DNA of 64,000 nucleotides from Eutrigla gurnardus. Lineage: Eukaryota > Chordata > Actinopteri > Perciformes > Triglidae. Each line of letters opens with the position of its first letter. Within the stretch, counting starts at the first letter, position 1. The stretch is from NCBI GenBank assembly GCA_963514095.1, contig OY741273.1, positions 2,628,501-2,692,500 on the forward strand, given 5' to 3'. A model generated the notes under the pieces. It saw only the letters and a list, made by a program, of their open reading frames with translations. It ran no database searches and was not told the DNA's origin. Positions 1-8,911 of this stretch are shown here, piece after piece. Position numbers and translations under genes: made by a program.

Positions 1-1286
1 TGCTAACTGTCTGTTCTAGATCACTAACAACTGAACTAAGGTTACACACTTAACTCAACAATACATCAAATAGAAAATCACTTGGAAACATTAATATCAT
101 CACATTCAGCTTCTGTCCTAAGCTATGCCCAGATTGTTACCAGTCCTTGAAGAAGGGTTGGTTGTTCCTCTGAAGAAAGGTTGCTGTCTTCAGGTTCCTG
201 TGAGGAAAGTTGCTGTCCTTGACGTTGTGGATGAAGGAATTTCTAGTGAGATGCGTCTCGACTAGGAATTCTTGTCTTTGTTGCAGAAGCAGGCTCCAAC
301 AACCAGCTTGTTGGTTGTTTTGAGGGCACTGCTCGGGGACTTGAGACCTGTGGTCCAAATCCCAGGAGGAAGAGGAGAGGTGGGGAGAGGGGGAAAAAAC
401 CCCTGTGGAGGTGCGTGGCTGTGTTTCCACACAGAGGACGCTCTAATCTGAATGTTCAGGAACAATTCAATCTGCATCCATGAATTGTTTCATAGACACA
501 AAGGTCCCAACAATGGTGACATTAAACCAGATCCGCAGGTAGAACTGACGGCTCAGGCAGATGGGCAAAGGTATCTGATGACAGTGGGAGTAGGGGAGAA
601 ATTTCCAGTGGAGATGGTTATAATGGCTGAGCCTAAAACTTAAAGCCACTGAGAGGCTGCTAGACAGGCTAACTAACAAATTATGGCTAAGGAATTAGCT
701 GACGCGCTCGTCGCAACATTGCATCGCTCTGTAAAGTTTGAAATAACAGTCAAAACTCTTGCTTCTGGCTTTTAGGATTGTTTATTGTATCAATGTGGTA
801 ATCTCGGTTGTGTCCATTTGGTTCCATTCAAAACTTTATCCACATCGCCATATCGTTGTGTTCCACTGCGGTCAAAAAACTATAAGTGCTCCCTCCGACT
901 AGCAACGCACCTGATACTTGTCGGTAAGCGGTAAACAAAATCCTCTCCCGACGTAAAGCTGCTAGAATCACTTTTATTTCCATATCATTTAGGTTGACGA
1001 GGAAAGGACGGCAATTTTTTTCAGAGTTGGTTCAGATTCCGGAAAAAGGCAGAGATGTAGGAGAAACTCAGGGTTTGTTGAAGCAAACCTACCAGAGAGC
1101 AGGATAGGTTCACAGAGGCAGTTACCATGGTAACTGACCTAAAGGTGTAGTTCACCTTCCTTCTGGAGCGGAAAACTCAGAGTATCCCTCTTCTCAGGGT
1201 TAACAAACTCAGAGTTTCAGGAAAACCTGCTTTCTGGATCACACCCCTGTATCTTGTGAAATCTCTGATAATGTTTGGGCTGAGTA
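1..1286. other. Left-edge non-coding/repeat DNA
   Basis: I recognise no host gene here. Short open frames (for example 452-643 on the plus strand) have no motif I can name. Around 1015-1250 there is an imperfectly palindromic stretch with 'actcagagttt' and 'accatggtaac' motifs that resembles a fish MITE, but I could not place its ends. The segment probably includes the upstream part of the gypsy remnant that becomes readable at about 1287. Confidence 0.3.
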
Positions 1287-1913
1287 TCAGTACATTCTTC
1301 TTGTATGCGATTATGCAACTTGTTTCCTTGAAGCCTTTCCGCTTTGATTCATAACCACACCAAAACTGATCAGTGGCTTGTCCAGCTCTCTCCTCGTGTA
1401 GACATGCCAGAGGAGATCCTGACCGACCAGGGAACCAACTTTACATCCTGTCTGGTGAGCTAGCTGCACAAGGAGTTGGGCATAATGGCTATCAGGACAT
1501 CCCCTGACCACCCAGAGACAGATGGTGGAGAGGTTTAACTAAACCCTGAAGAGGATGCTCAAAATGTTTGTGGCTGAAGGATTGGGACAAGTTGTTACCT
1601 TTTGTGCTCTTTGCTTACAGGGTAAGCAATTCTCCCCATTTAAGCTACTCTATGGCTGGCCAGTTCAAAGGCCCCTGGGTCTACTGGAGTAGACATTAGC
1701 AATGACTGGTGAGGCACAAGGGATTGTGCAATTTGTACTTCAGATGAGAGACCGGTTAGAGCAGTACAGAGAGGAGGCCAAACTGAACCTCCTGGAGGCC
1801 CTGAAGACCTAGAAGCAGTGGTACGACCGGCGGAAACCAGGTCATACAGATATGATGCAACACGCCATCTGAATCAAACCAGGTCAGACTCCAGCAACAG
1901 GCATGCTACAGAG
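1287..1913 (+). pseudogene. Ty3/gypsy remnant, integrase part and linker to RT
   Basis: Plus-strand translation with several stops and shifts gives integrase-core motifs: LVCDYAT near 1300, EEILTDQGTNFTS (second catalytic Asp) near 1410-1450, and RTSPDHPQTDGG near 1495-1525. The usual ERF after that motif is decayed. A KQWYDRR motif typical of the integrase C-terminus follows at about 1812. Then comes a stretch resembling the linker that precedes RT in gypsy pol (IKPGQTP, near 1880). The frame is cut at 1913 by the hAT insertion and resumes as RT at 11288. It is dead: multiple in-frame stops. The integrase-before-RT order is unusual for this superfamily. Confidence 0.65.
1906..1913. repeat. 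Left 8-bp target site duplication of hAT-1
   Basis: CTACAGAG here is repeated exactly at 11280-11287. An 8-bp duplication is the hallmark of hAT transposition. It brackets an element whose ends are imperfect inverted repeats. Confidence 0.8.
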
Positions 1914-2199
1914 GAGAGTTGTTCCGATTCCAATACCAGTATCGGAAATGCCTCCGATACTGCAGAAAATGCTGCCATCGGTATCGGTGAGTACTGGAGT
2001 CCAGGCACCGATCTGATACCACGTAATTTATTAGAAATAGGAATTTATTTACTGGTTAGCTCCGTTAGTGTTGACACAGTTCTTCTTCAACACTCTTAAA
2101 AACAGTCGCGCTGTGCTGCCATCAGCAGCTGCTGTTTTAGAGGGTTGAAGAAGATTTGATCACCCGACACCTGTTAAAAGGAGCTAATGTTCATGCATC

Positions 2200-2734
2200 A
2201 TGTGGGCGGTTTGGCAGTACTTCACAGTGGATGTTCCCACCAGTAAGACGGCGACATGCAACATATGCAAAGACTCAATTTCAAGGGCTGGCACGAGTGT
2301 TGCAAATTTCAACACCAGCAACTTAATCAAACATTTGAAGACGCTTAAGAGCACGACAAATGTACCAAAGCTAAGGGGAAAAAGAAGGACGTACTGCAGC
2401 AGCAAAGTCTGGAAACGGCCTTCCAGCGATGAGATCAATTCCCCAAGACAGCCAAAAAGCAACAAAGATAACCGACAACATTTTGGAGTTTATTGTCCTG
2501 GATGACCAACCTCTGTCTGTCATGGAAAATGTGGGATTTCGCCACTTAATGGAGCATTTGGAGCCAAGGTACTGTTTGCTTGGTCGTAATTATATCCCTG
2601 AAACTGCGCTACTCAAATTATACGAGACAGTGCGGGAACACATTTTGTGTATGCTGAAAGACGTGCATGCAATCAGCTTTACCACGGACATTTGGAGCTC
2701 CAACGTGTGCCCCATTTCTTTGTTAAGTTTAACG
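2200..2734 (+). pseudogene. hAT-1 transposase, N-terminal part (BED finger)
   Basis: The frame beginning MWAVWQYF contains a BED-type zinc finger: aromatic W/F residues, CNIC, then H (KHLK) in the region 2200-2350, as in ZBED-like hAT transposases. It stops at 2505. A second frame from about 2429 carries the next domain (DNILEFIVLDDQPLSVMEN and FTTDIWSS, the first catalytic Asp region), so there is one frameshift near 2430-2500. It is truncated at 2734 by an inserted hAT-2 end (CAGGGCCGG). The missing continuation is found at 8912. Confidence 0.8.
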
Positions 2735-2892
2735 CAGGGCCGGCCCGTGGCATAGGCCGTATAGGCAAATGCTAAGGGCGCCGTCATTCGGGGCAGCGCC
2801 ACGCCAGTGCCACAAATGGTAAAAAAAAGAAAGAAAAATAAATAATCCCACGTTAATTAAATGCAAAGCAAATCCTATTTAATAGAAATAAT
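2735..2892 (+). mobile_element. hAT-2 family, 5' terminal fragment
   Basis: Begins CAGGGCCGGCCC and is nearly the same as the first ~150 bases of the complete element at 46788, up to the shared 'cctatttaatagaa'. After that the two diverge. No matching 3' terminus (CCGGGCCTG) is found before the hAT-1 coding sequence resumes, so this copy lost its 3' part. The 8 bases before it (gtttaacg) and the 8 at 8911-8918 (acctaacg) agree at 6 positions and may be the decayed target duplication. Confidence 0.75.
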
Positions 2893-2924
2893 ATTTGTTA
2901 CAACATTACGCCCCCTAAAGTTAC

Positions 2925-3010
2925 CATCCATCCATCCATCCATCGTCTACCACTTATCCTGTATTCAGGGGTAGAGGGGGGGCTGGAGCTGATCCCAGCT
3001 GACATTGGGC
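2925..3010 (-). repeat. Tail of tRNA-like dispersed repeat, reverse orientation
   Basis: A (CATC)n run followed by the reverse complement of the family tail. The motif 'ctgatcccagctgacattgg' corresponds, reversed, to the tail at 27475-27500 (ccaatgtcagctgggat). It is the end of the same family whose head is at 12629. Confidence 0.7.
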
Positions 3011-3886
3011 AAAGAGAGAGAAGCTTGAGAGATGTTTAAACACATGTTTGGAACTTTGGAATAATATGTAGCCTATAGTTAATTTTGGGCCACACATGCA
3101 TTACATTCATCTCACACATTTTGAATGGGATTCATGTGCATAAAGGCCTACTCTTGGAAACCACTGTGCTTCAGTTTTGTAACTGGTTGTCTTACTTCCT
3201 TTTTGATTAGCCTATTTCAATTCCATCCTTGCTAATTATTAAATTATTAAAGTCAAGGATAAAGCTGCTCATTTTCCAGAACATTTAAAGGACGTGTGAC
3301 ACCTGTGTCACGGTGGGTTCTTATGGGTTAATAAGTCAAAACTTCAGGCGCCGTCTTCATCGACAGTCACTGAAAAATTACTAAATAGTAAACTAAATAA
3401 ATTCCACTGGACGCTCCAAACCTGGCGGTGGTAAAACTTAGAAACGTAACGTTAATAAATCCAAGCTTTCGGTGTCGTCTCTCCGGTGTTTCCTGCGCTG
3501 GAGGAGGCTGCTGCTGCCGCGACGTCAGTGCAGACGAACTGTGGTGCTCAACGGTCACAACACAAAAATAGGCGCAACTTTTAAATTTTTTCTCTTTATC
3601 TGGTCAAATTAAAGTGACATAAGGTAACGTAACTATAGACTGTATAAAATATAGAAGACATCATTTCAAATTAAGAATGACTATTTCAGCTCTGACTAAT
3701 GATTATCCTTCGAATTTCAAATTTGAATGATCACGTTATTTTCCCGAGATTCTCAGCTGTAAGCAGTAAATAACTGTGAAAAGAAACATTTGACCGTTGG
3801 GATGCTTGAGCAAGTGTCATGACTCCCAGAATGCTTTGCTTTCACAGCAATACACTGTACAATCGTAATACAGTAGTTCACCCTTA
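3011..3886. other. Unassigned DNA between nested elements
   Basis: AT-rich, no convincing coding sequence. A GC-richer patch at 3440-3560 (gctgctgctgccgcgacg) may be flank or promoter DNA that travelled with the las1l-like fragment starting at 4553; this is a guess. Confidence 0.3.
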
Positions 3887-4455
3887 CCCCCAATTTCCAC
3901 TTTATGCGTCTCCGCTGCGTTGCGTCTCCGCCACGCCAGCGGAGCAGATACGTTTCACTTTAGTCTATGGGTGAATCCCCACCAGGTCCGCTGCGCTGCG
4001 TGTCCGCTGCGTCTCGGCTCCGGCAGTCCGCTGCTCTCCGCAACAAATACGGAGGACTTCTATTTCTGGCGGATGCCGGACCACGGCGCAGCAATTCAGC
4101 ACAGGGCAAATATAGCGAAACAGGAAGTTCGGTACATACTCAACAATAAAACATCCGGTTACTTCAAAATAAAACACTTGTGTTAATAAAACCTCTTGAC
4201 GACGGATCATATTTCAGTTAACTACATGACAAAACGTCAGAATGGGCGGGGCCAGGTACGGAGTCAACAGGTCAGAGGTTTTCAGATTTATTTAACTGCA
4301 GTCTCGCGCGATTACGTATTATCGCGACGTCACAGTCGTTCTACCGGACTGCGCCGTGGCGGACTCAAACGCATCCTGTGGGGATTGGCGGACGGCGGAC
4401 TGAAGCCGGATCGGAGACGCACCGCAGCGGAGACGTATGCAGTGGAAATTGGGCG
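3887..4455. mobile_element. Harbinger-like MITE (569 bp) with TTA duplications
   Basis: The left end (ccccaatttccact..cgtctccgctgcg) and the reverse complement of the right end (..caatttccact..acgtctccgctgcg) form long, slightly diverged inverted repeats of over 40 bases. TTA at 3884-3886 and 4456-4458 flank the element; a 3-bp TWA duplication is typical of PIF/Harbinger. The interior is rich in CCGCTGCG repeats and has no transposase frame, so it is nonautonomous. Confidence 0.7.
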
Positions 4456-4552
4456 TTAGAATTTCACTGTCAATTTACAGGGAAGTCTTACAGTGTGGTG
4501 CAAAACGGCCCGCCGTTGCCACGCAACAGGTACCGTATTCGTATTTGTCAAC

Positions 4553-4588
4553 ATGGGGAAAAAGAGGTCGGGGAAAAATAGGTCGGAG
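4553..4588 (+). pseudogene. las1l-like fragment, start codon segment
   Basis: An ATG is followed by 12 codons of a basic peptide (MGKKRSGKNRSE). They stop at the CGGAG where the gypsy LTR begins. If the LTR and one CGGAG copy are set aside, the frame continues without a break into the Las1-like sequence at 4804. This shows that the LTR element landed inside a pre-existing las1l-derived reading frame. The preceding bases (4459-4552) could be its 5' UTR. Confidence 0.6.
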
Positions 4589-4798
4589 TGTAGTAGTTGG
4601 GACTGTTTTATCTCGGTTCTGTCACTAGGTGGCAGTATAGGTATGAAAGTACCATGTAATGTGTCACACGAGTTTGTATAGCGTGTTGGTAGGCAAGTGC
4701 AAGTCATGCTCCATGTACTGCTTTTGCTAATGTTCAGTAAAGCCACCTAAAACTTACTCCGCTGTCCGTCTATCCTTTCATGGCATTAGGATATTACA
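4589..4798 (+). repeat. 5' LTR of gypsy-2 (210 bp)
   Basis: Starts TGTAGTAG and ends ATATTACA (TG..CA). It differs from the LTR at 8330-8539 at only one base that I can see (near 4728). CGGAG is present on both sides (4584-4588 and 4799-4803). What follows is not a primer-binding site but las1l-like coding sequence, so the 5' internal region has been replaced. TGTATAGCG (about 4675) could be a TATA-like box and CAGTAAAG (about 4737) a weak polyadenylation signal. Confidence 0.85.
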
Positions 4799-5043
4799 CG
4801 GAGATAAAGCGGCATGTGGTGGCGTGGGCCAGCAACGCTGAGTGGGACCAGATCGTGGAGTACCTGTACTCCGAGGACCCCGCTTCGCAGAGGAACGCGC
4901 TGCAGCGGATATCAACATGGAGATGCCGGTACGCCAGCCCTGTGGAGTTGGACTGCACCGCGGACCTGGTCCGGTGCCAGGTCCTGGACAGGTCGGGACA
5001 GCTGGACGGACACGACCTGGTACTGCTGTATGGAAAAGACTGA
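4780..5043 (+). pseudogene. las1l N-terminal fragment, upstream copy (in frame with LTR ATG)
   Basis: From 4804 the translation is strongly like the N-terminal Las1 domain of the vertebrate ribosome-biogenesis nuclease LAS1L: VVAWASNAEWDQIVEYLYS, ISTWRCRYA, DLVRCQVLD, DLVLLYG. Las1 processes ITS2 of pre-rRNA in the nucleolus. Here an ATG in the last bases of the LTR (4780) is in frame and gives an 87-codon frame. Las1l similarity ends at about 5034 (LLYG), and a stop follows at 5041-5043 where gypsy pol sequence starts. The copy repeats that at 8540-8768, but this one lacks the 1-base deletion seen there. It is a truncated fragment, not a working gene; identity is from remembered family sequence. 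Confidence 0.7.
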
Positions 5044-5430
5044 GTATGACAAGTTATGGTCAGCAGGGGACACAAAAGAGCTGCAAAATTGTTCGATGAC
5101 TCTTAAAACATATACAGGTGAAAGAGTGCCTACACTTGGAGCGACAGAAGTCACTTACAGTACAAAGACCAAGCCAAACAGCTACCAGTGGTGGTCGTAG
5201 CAGGCACAGGGCCCAACCTGTTAGGCAGGGGATGGATCAAAGAGCTGGAAATGAACTGTGTCTTTGTGAATAAAATACAGCAGCCACAACTGACAATACA
5301 GGATGTGTTAAGGCAACATTAGGATGTTTTCAAGGATGAACTGGGAACCTGGGTAGGTCCACCAGCAAAAATATATGTCAACAAAAGCGTTGCTCCAAAA
5401 TTCTATAAACCTAGGCCAGTCCCCTATGCC
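5044..5430 (+). pseudogene. gypsy-2 protease C-terminus and pol linker remnant
   Basis: Broken plus-strand frames. LKTYTGERVPTLG at about 5101-5140 resembles the C-terminal half of a retropepsin. VVVAGTGPNLLGRGWI at about 5185-5235 resembles the LLGR.W motif at the protease/RT border. A tag stop lies near 5321 and frames change more than once. Gag and the catalytic DSG half of the protease are absent; the las1l fragment occupies their place. Confidence 0.65.
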
Positions 5431-7113
5431 ATGAGAAAGAAGGTGGAGATGGAGTTAGAGAGGCTCACAAAACAAGGAATTATCGAGCCAGTGAAATTCT
5501 CGGAGTGGGCAGCACCGATCGTGCCTGTGTTAAAGCCTGATAATTCGGTGCGCATCTGTGGTGACTACGAAGTCACAGTCAACCTGGTGTCGAAGCTGGA
5601 GCAGTATCCAATACCGAAGGATTCGTTTGAGAAACTGGCAGGTGGGGAAAAGTTTAGTAAACTGGACATGAGCCATGCGTATCAACAGGTGACACTTGAT
5701 GAAGCATCCAAGCCATATGTCACTATAAACACGCACTTAGGTCTGTTCCAGGTGAATCGTCTTCCATTTGGGGTCTCCTCCAGTCCTGCGATTTTCCAGA
5801 GGATGATGGAGAGTCTGCTGGCGGGCATCCAAAATGTGGCTGTTTATCTGGATGACATTTTGCTCACAGGCCAGAATGACCAAGAGCACCTTACAACACT
5901 GAACCAGGTGTTGACACGGCTCCAGGAAGCGGGCCTTCGCCTAAAACGCAACAAATGTGCGTTTATGGAACAGGAAGCAGAGTTCCTTGGACATAAGGTG
6001 GACGCCTCTGGACTACATCCTCTACCACACAAGGTCAGTGCCATACAGAAAGCACCCGCACCAACCAATTTAACAGAACTGAGAGCATACTTAGGCCTGC
6101 TCAACTACTACAACAGGTTCCTGCCAAACCTGTCGACAGTGTTATCGCCATTACATGAACTGTTAAGAAAAGACACCAAATGGAAATGGGAGGCGAAACA
6201 AGAGAGAGCTTTTGAGGAGTCTAAGCGACTCATGCAGTCATCTGTTGTGTTGGTGCACTATGACAGCAAAAAGGACCTGATCCTGTCCTGCGACGCTTCA
6301 CCGTATGGAGTGGGTGCGGTGTTGTCGCATCGCTTGACAGATGGACAGGAGAGACCCATCAGCTTCATGTCACGGACATTGACACCAGCTGAAGAAAATT
6401 ACTCACAACTGGACAAGGAAGGTCTGGCGGTGATGTTTGGCATTCAGCGCTTTCATAAATATTTATATGGAAGGAAGTTTGTCATTTGCACTGACCACAA
6501 ACCATTACTGTCTCTTTTCAATGAGATGAAAGCCGTCCCTCAAATGGCATCCCCTCGTATTCAGCGTTGGGCAGTTACCTTGACAGCATACGAGTACGAG
6601 ATTGTTTACAAGCCTGGGAAACACCATAGCAACGCAGATGCTCTGAGCCGACTCCCTCTGCGTCAGCAGTCCACAAAGAGAAAACAAGAGGAACGAGTGC
6701 TGATGATGGAAAATGTGACCCTCGTCTCAGCAGAGGAAATGAGAAAATGGACAAGCAGAGACCCTGTGTTGTCCAGAGTGGCAGAGTTCGTCCAGCAGGG
6801 TTGGCCGCCACATGACCCCGACCCAGCTTTCCAGCCCTACGCTGTTAGGAAAACAGAGTTAAGTGTGTACGAGGGGTGTGTACTGTGGGGCTCACGGGTT
6901 GTAGTGCCACCGCCAGGACAGGACGCATTGCTACAGCAGCTACATCACGGTCACGTTGGCATCACAAGAAAGAAAGCCCTGGGCCGAAGCTACTTCTGGT
7001 GGCCAAAGCTAGATGCAGACATTGAAGCTGTAGTAAAAAGATGTGTCAAATGTCAAGAACACCCATCACCCATGGGAGTGGCCAAGCAAACCGTGGCAAA
7101 GGCTACACATTGA
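5431..7113 (+). CDS. pol: gypsy-2 pol: reverse transcriptase, RNase H, integrase zinc finger
   Basis: A 560-codon open frame of Ty3/gypsy pol. RT covers roughly residues 1-190, with the fingers motif (WAAPIVPVLKPD), LDMSHAYQQ, LPFGVSSSPAIFQ and the catalytic YLDD near residue 140. An RNase H domain follows (SCDASPYGVGAVLSH, TDHKPLL, then HHSNADALSR). After it come the tether and an H-H-C-C zinc finger of integrase (HHGHVG ... CVKCQEH). The frame is then lost by a shift at about 7090-7110, and the integrase core continues in another frame at 7115. The start given is the first Met; true translation would come from upstream gag-pol. With gag gone and integrase broken this copy is not autonomous. 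Confidence 0.9.
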   Translation: MRKKVEMELERLTKQGIIEPVKFSEWAAPIVPVLKPDNSVRICGDYEVTVNLVSKLEQYPIPKDSFEKLAGGEKFSKLDMSHAYQQVTLDEASKPYVTINTHLGLFQVNRLPFGVSSSPAIFQRMMESLLAGIQNVAVYLDDILLTGQNDQEHLTTLNQVLTRLQEAGLRLKRNKCAFMEQEAEFLGHKVDASGLHPLPHKVSAIQKAPAPTNLTELRAYLGLLNYYNRFLPNLSTVLSPLHELLRKDTKWKWEAKQERAFEESKRLMQSSVVLVHYDSKKDLILSCDASPYGVGAVLSHRLTDGQERPISFMSRTLTPAEENYSQLDKEGLAVMFGIQRFHKYLYGRKFVICTDHKPLLSLFNEMKAVPQMASPRIQRWAVTLTAYEYEIVYKPGKHHSNADALSRLPLRQQSTKRKQEERVLMMENVTLVSAEEMRKWTSRDPVLSRVAEFVQQGWPPHDPDPAFQPYAVRKTELSVYEGCVLWGSRVVVPPPGQDALLQQLHHGHVGITRKKALGRSYFWWPKLDADIEAVVKRCVKCQEHPSPMGVAKQTVAKATH

Positions 7114-7657
7114 TTATGCAGGCCCTTTTATGGGACACATGTTTTTGATCCTGATGGACGCATACTCAAAATGGATGGATGCTTACCCATTAACAGCCTC
7201 GACTTCGGCCATTACTATTGAATGTCTACGGAAGAGCTTTAGCAATCAGGGGTTACCAGAGACAATTGTGTCCGATAATGGCTCATGTTTTGTGAGTGCA
7301 GAATTTAAAGAATTCATGCAGAAAAATGGCATTGAGCACATCACCTCTGCGCCTTATCATGCTTCGTCCAATGGCTGTGCAGAGCGTGCAGTCCAGACAT
7401 TCAAGTCAATGCTGAAGAAGGCAGGTGACGGGAGCATCAACACTAAGTGTCAAGAGTGCTGTTTAGCTATCGCATCACGCCACAGTCCACCACTGGGCTG
7501 TCACCTGCAGAAATGTTACAAGGCAGGAGGTAAAGGTCAACACTGGACCAAATTCATCCAGACCTCAGAAAAAGGGTTGAACGAAAACAAAGCATTCAAA
7601 AGAAACATCATGACAACCAAGTTTCAGGAAGGATTTTCCAGGAGGGAGACACAGTGA
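7089..7657 (+). pseudogene. gypsy-2 integrase catalytic core (frameshifted)
   Basis: Continuation of pol in a different frame. LHIDYAGPF supplies the first catalytic Asp, IVSDNGSCF the second and NGCAERAVQTFK the Glu of the D,D-E triad. Similarity fades after about 7440, where another indel is likely (ordinary integrase C-terminal sequence is scrambled), and the frame stops at 7655. It shows the retroelement is a decayed copy even though its two LTRs are almost identical. Confidence 0.8.
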
Positions 7658-8067
7658 TCACAAAAAACTTCAGTCATGGACCTAAGTGGATTCCCGGGGT
7701 CATAACCAAAATCACAGGTCCTGTCTCCTATAAGGTCATGCTGGGAGATGGCAGTGTTGTGCGCAGGCATGTCGACCAGATACTGGCCAGATCCGAGGAG
7801 AAGGACTGGATTGAACCAAAGATTATGGAAACCCTGGGACGGGGGACATCAGCAGCGGCTACAGTGTCGGAGCATTCCATTCCTGCAGGAAACAGCAGAG
7901 TTCCAGAGGGAAGCATGCAGGACAGTATAGAACCTGCTCCCGACAATGCCAGGTCATCAGTGACTGACAGCCCACCTGCAGGCTTGCCAGTTCAGTCACA
8001 ACAGCAGGCCACACCTGCACGACGGCGTGTGGTCAAGCCAAGTTATTTGAAGGACTTTGAGTGTTGA
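7654..8067 (+). pseudogene. gypsy-2 integrase C-terminus (GPF/Y-like module and tail)
   Basis: Third frame of the same pol. GPKWIPGVI..ITGPVSYKVML..G is the C-terminal integrase module seen in many gypsy elements, and RRHVDQI follows. The tail is rich in Pro/Ser/Gln and ends with a basic RRRVVKPSYLKDFEC then stop. The start shown follows the open frame, not a real initiation site. Confidence 0.75.
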
Positions 8068-8329
8068 ATAAATTGTTAAAAAAAGAAAAAAAGAAAACTG
8101 TGATGTTGAAACTGATTCTGTGTCATAGCTAATAGAAAAATAATTGACATTCTATTTTATGATTGTCAGTCTACTCTTAGTTCAGTGTTAATACGAGTTT
8201 AAGTTTAAGGCAGATGTGTGATTATAGCTGCTCAGAAAATTGGTGTTAGAAATGATTTACTTCACAAGATTGATAGTATGTTAGTGGTTGTGTTCACCGG
8301 GAGAAGCATAAAGCTTAAGGGGGAAGGAA
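8068..8329 (+). other. gypsy-2 3' untranslated DNA and polypurine tract
   Basis: AT-rich non-coding DNA after the pol stop. A purine run (aagggggaagga, about 8317-8328) lies directly before the TG of the 3' LTR, as expected for the plus-strand primer of an LTR retrotransposon. Confidence 0.7.
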
Positions 8330-8539
8330 TGTAGTAGTTGGGACTGTTTTATCTCGGTTCTGTCACTAGGTGGCAGTATAGGTATGAAAGTACCATGTAA
8401 TGTGTCACACGAGTTTGTATAGCGTGTTGGTAGGCAAGTGCAAGTCATGCTCCATGTACTGCTTTTACTAATGTTCAGTAAAGCCACCTAAAACTTACTC
8501 CGCTGTCCGTCTATCCTTTCATGGCATTAGGATATTACA
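8330..8539 (+). repeat. 3' LTR of gypsy-2 (210 bp)
   Basis: Same length as the 5' LTR, with one visible difference. It is followed by CGGAG (8540-8544), the third copy of that 5-mer in the locus, which matches the bases just before the 5' LTR. The pair 4584-4588 / 8540-8544 therefore defines the insertion site. Confidence 0.85.
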
Positions 8540-8911
8540 CGGAGATAAAGCGGCATGTGGTGCATGGGCCAACAACAATGAGTGGGACCAAATCGTGGAG
8601 TACCTGTACTCCGAGGACCCCGCTTCGCAGAGGAACGCGCTGCAGCGGATATCAACATGGAGATGCCGGTACGCCAGCCCTGTGGAGGTGGACTGCACCG
8701 CGGACCTGGTCCGGTGCCAGGTCCTGGACAGGTCGGGACAGCTGGATGGACATGACCTGGTACTGCTGTATGGAATCAGCCTGGTGAGGTTCGTTAACCT
8801 GATCATCGGGCAAAAGCAGGTGAGGAACGCGCGTCCGCTGCGGTGGCTGGCCGGGAAGCTGAACATACCGAAGTGGGTCGTGGAACTGAAGCACATCTTC
8901 GCGCACCGGAA
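8540..8911 (+). pseudogene. las1l-like fragment, downstream copy, joined to hAT transposase
   Basis: Repeats the las1l sequence of 4799-5034 and continues for about 140 more bases: SLVRFVNLI, ARPLRWLAGKLNIPKWVVELKH, then FAH. The end corresponds to the HEPN nuclease motif of Las1 (R-H-x3-H in the family as I recall); here it reads KHIFAH, so the catalytic Arg appears to be Lys. A 1-base deletion near 8556-8564 breaks the frame relative to the upstream copy. From 8565 the frame is open and runs straight into hAT-1 transposase at about 8912. No intron is seen within about 130 codons, which would fit a retrocopy or one large exon; I cannot tell which. Confidence 0.65.

Noticed and set aside
4553..8911. 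Functional las1l gene
   Set aside because: Only the first ~130 codons are present, split by a retroelement, with a deletion and a changed HEPN residue in the downstream copy.
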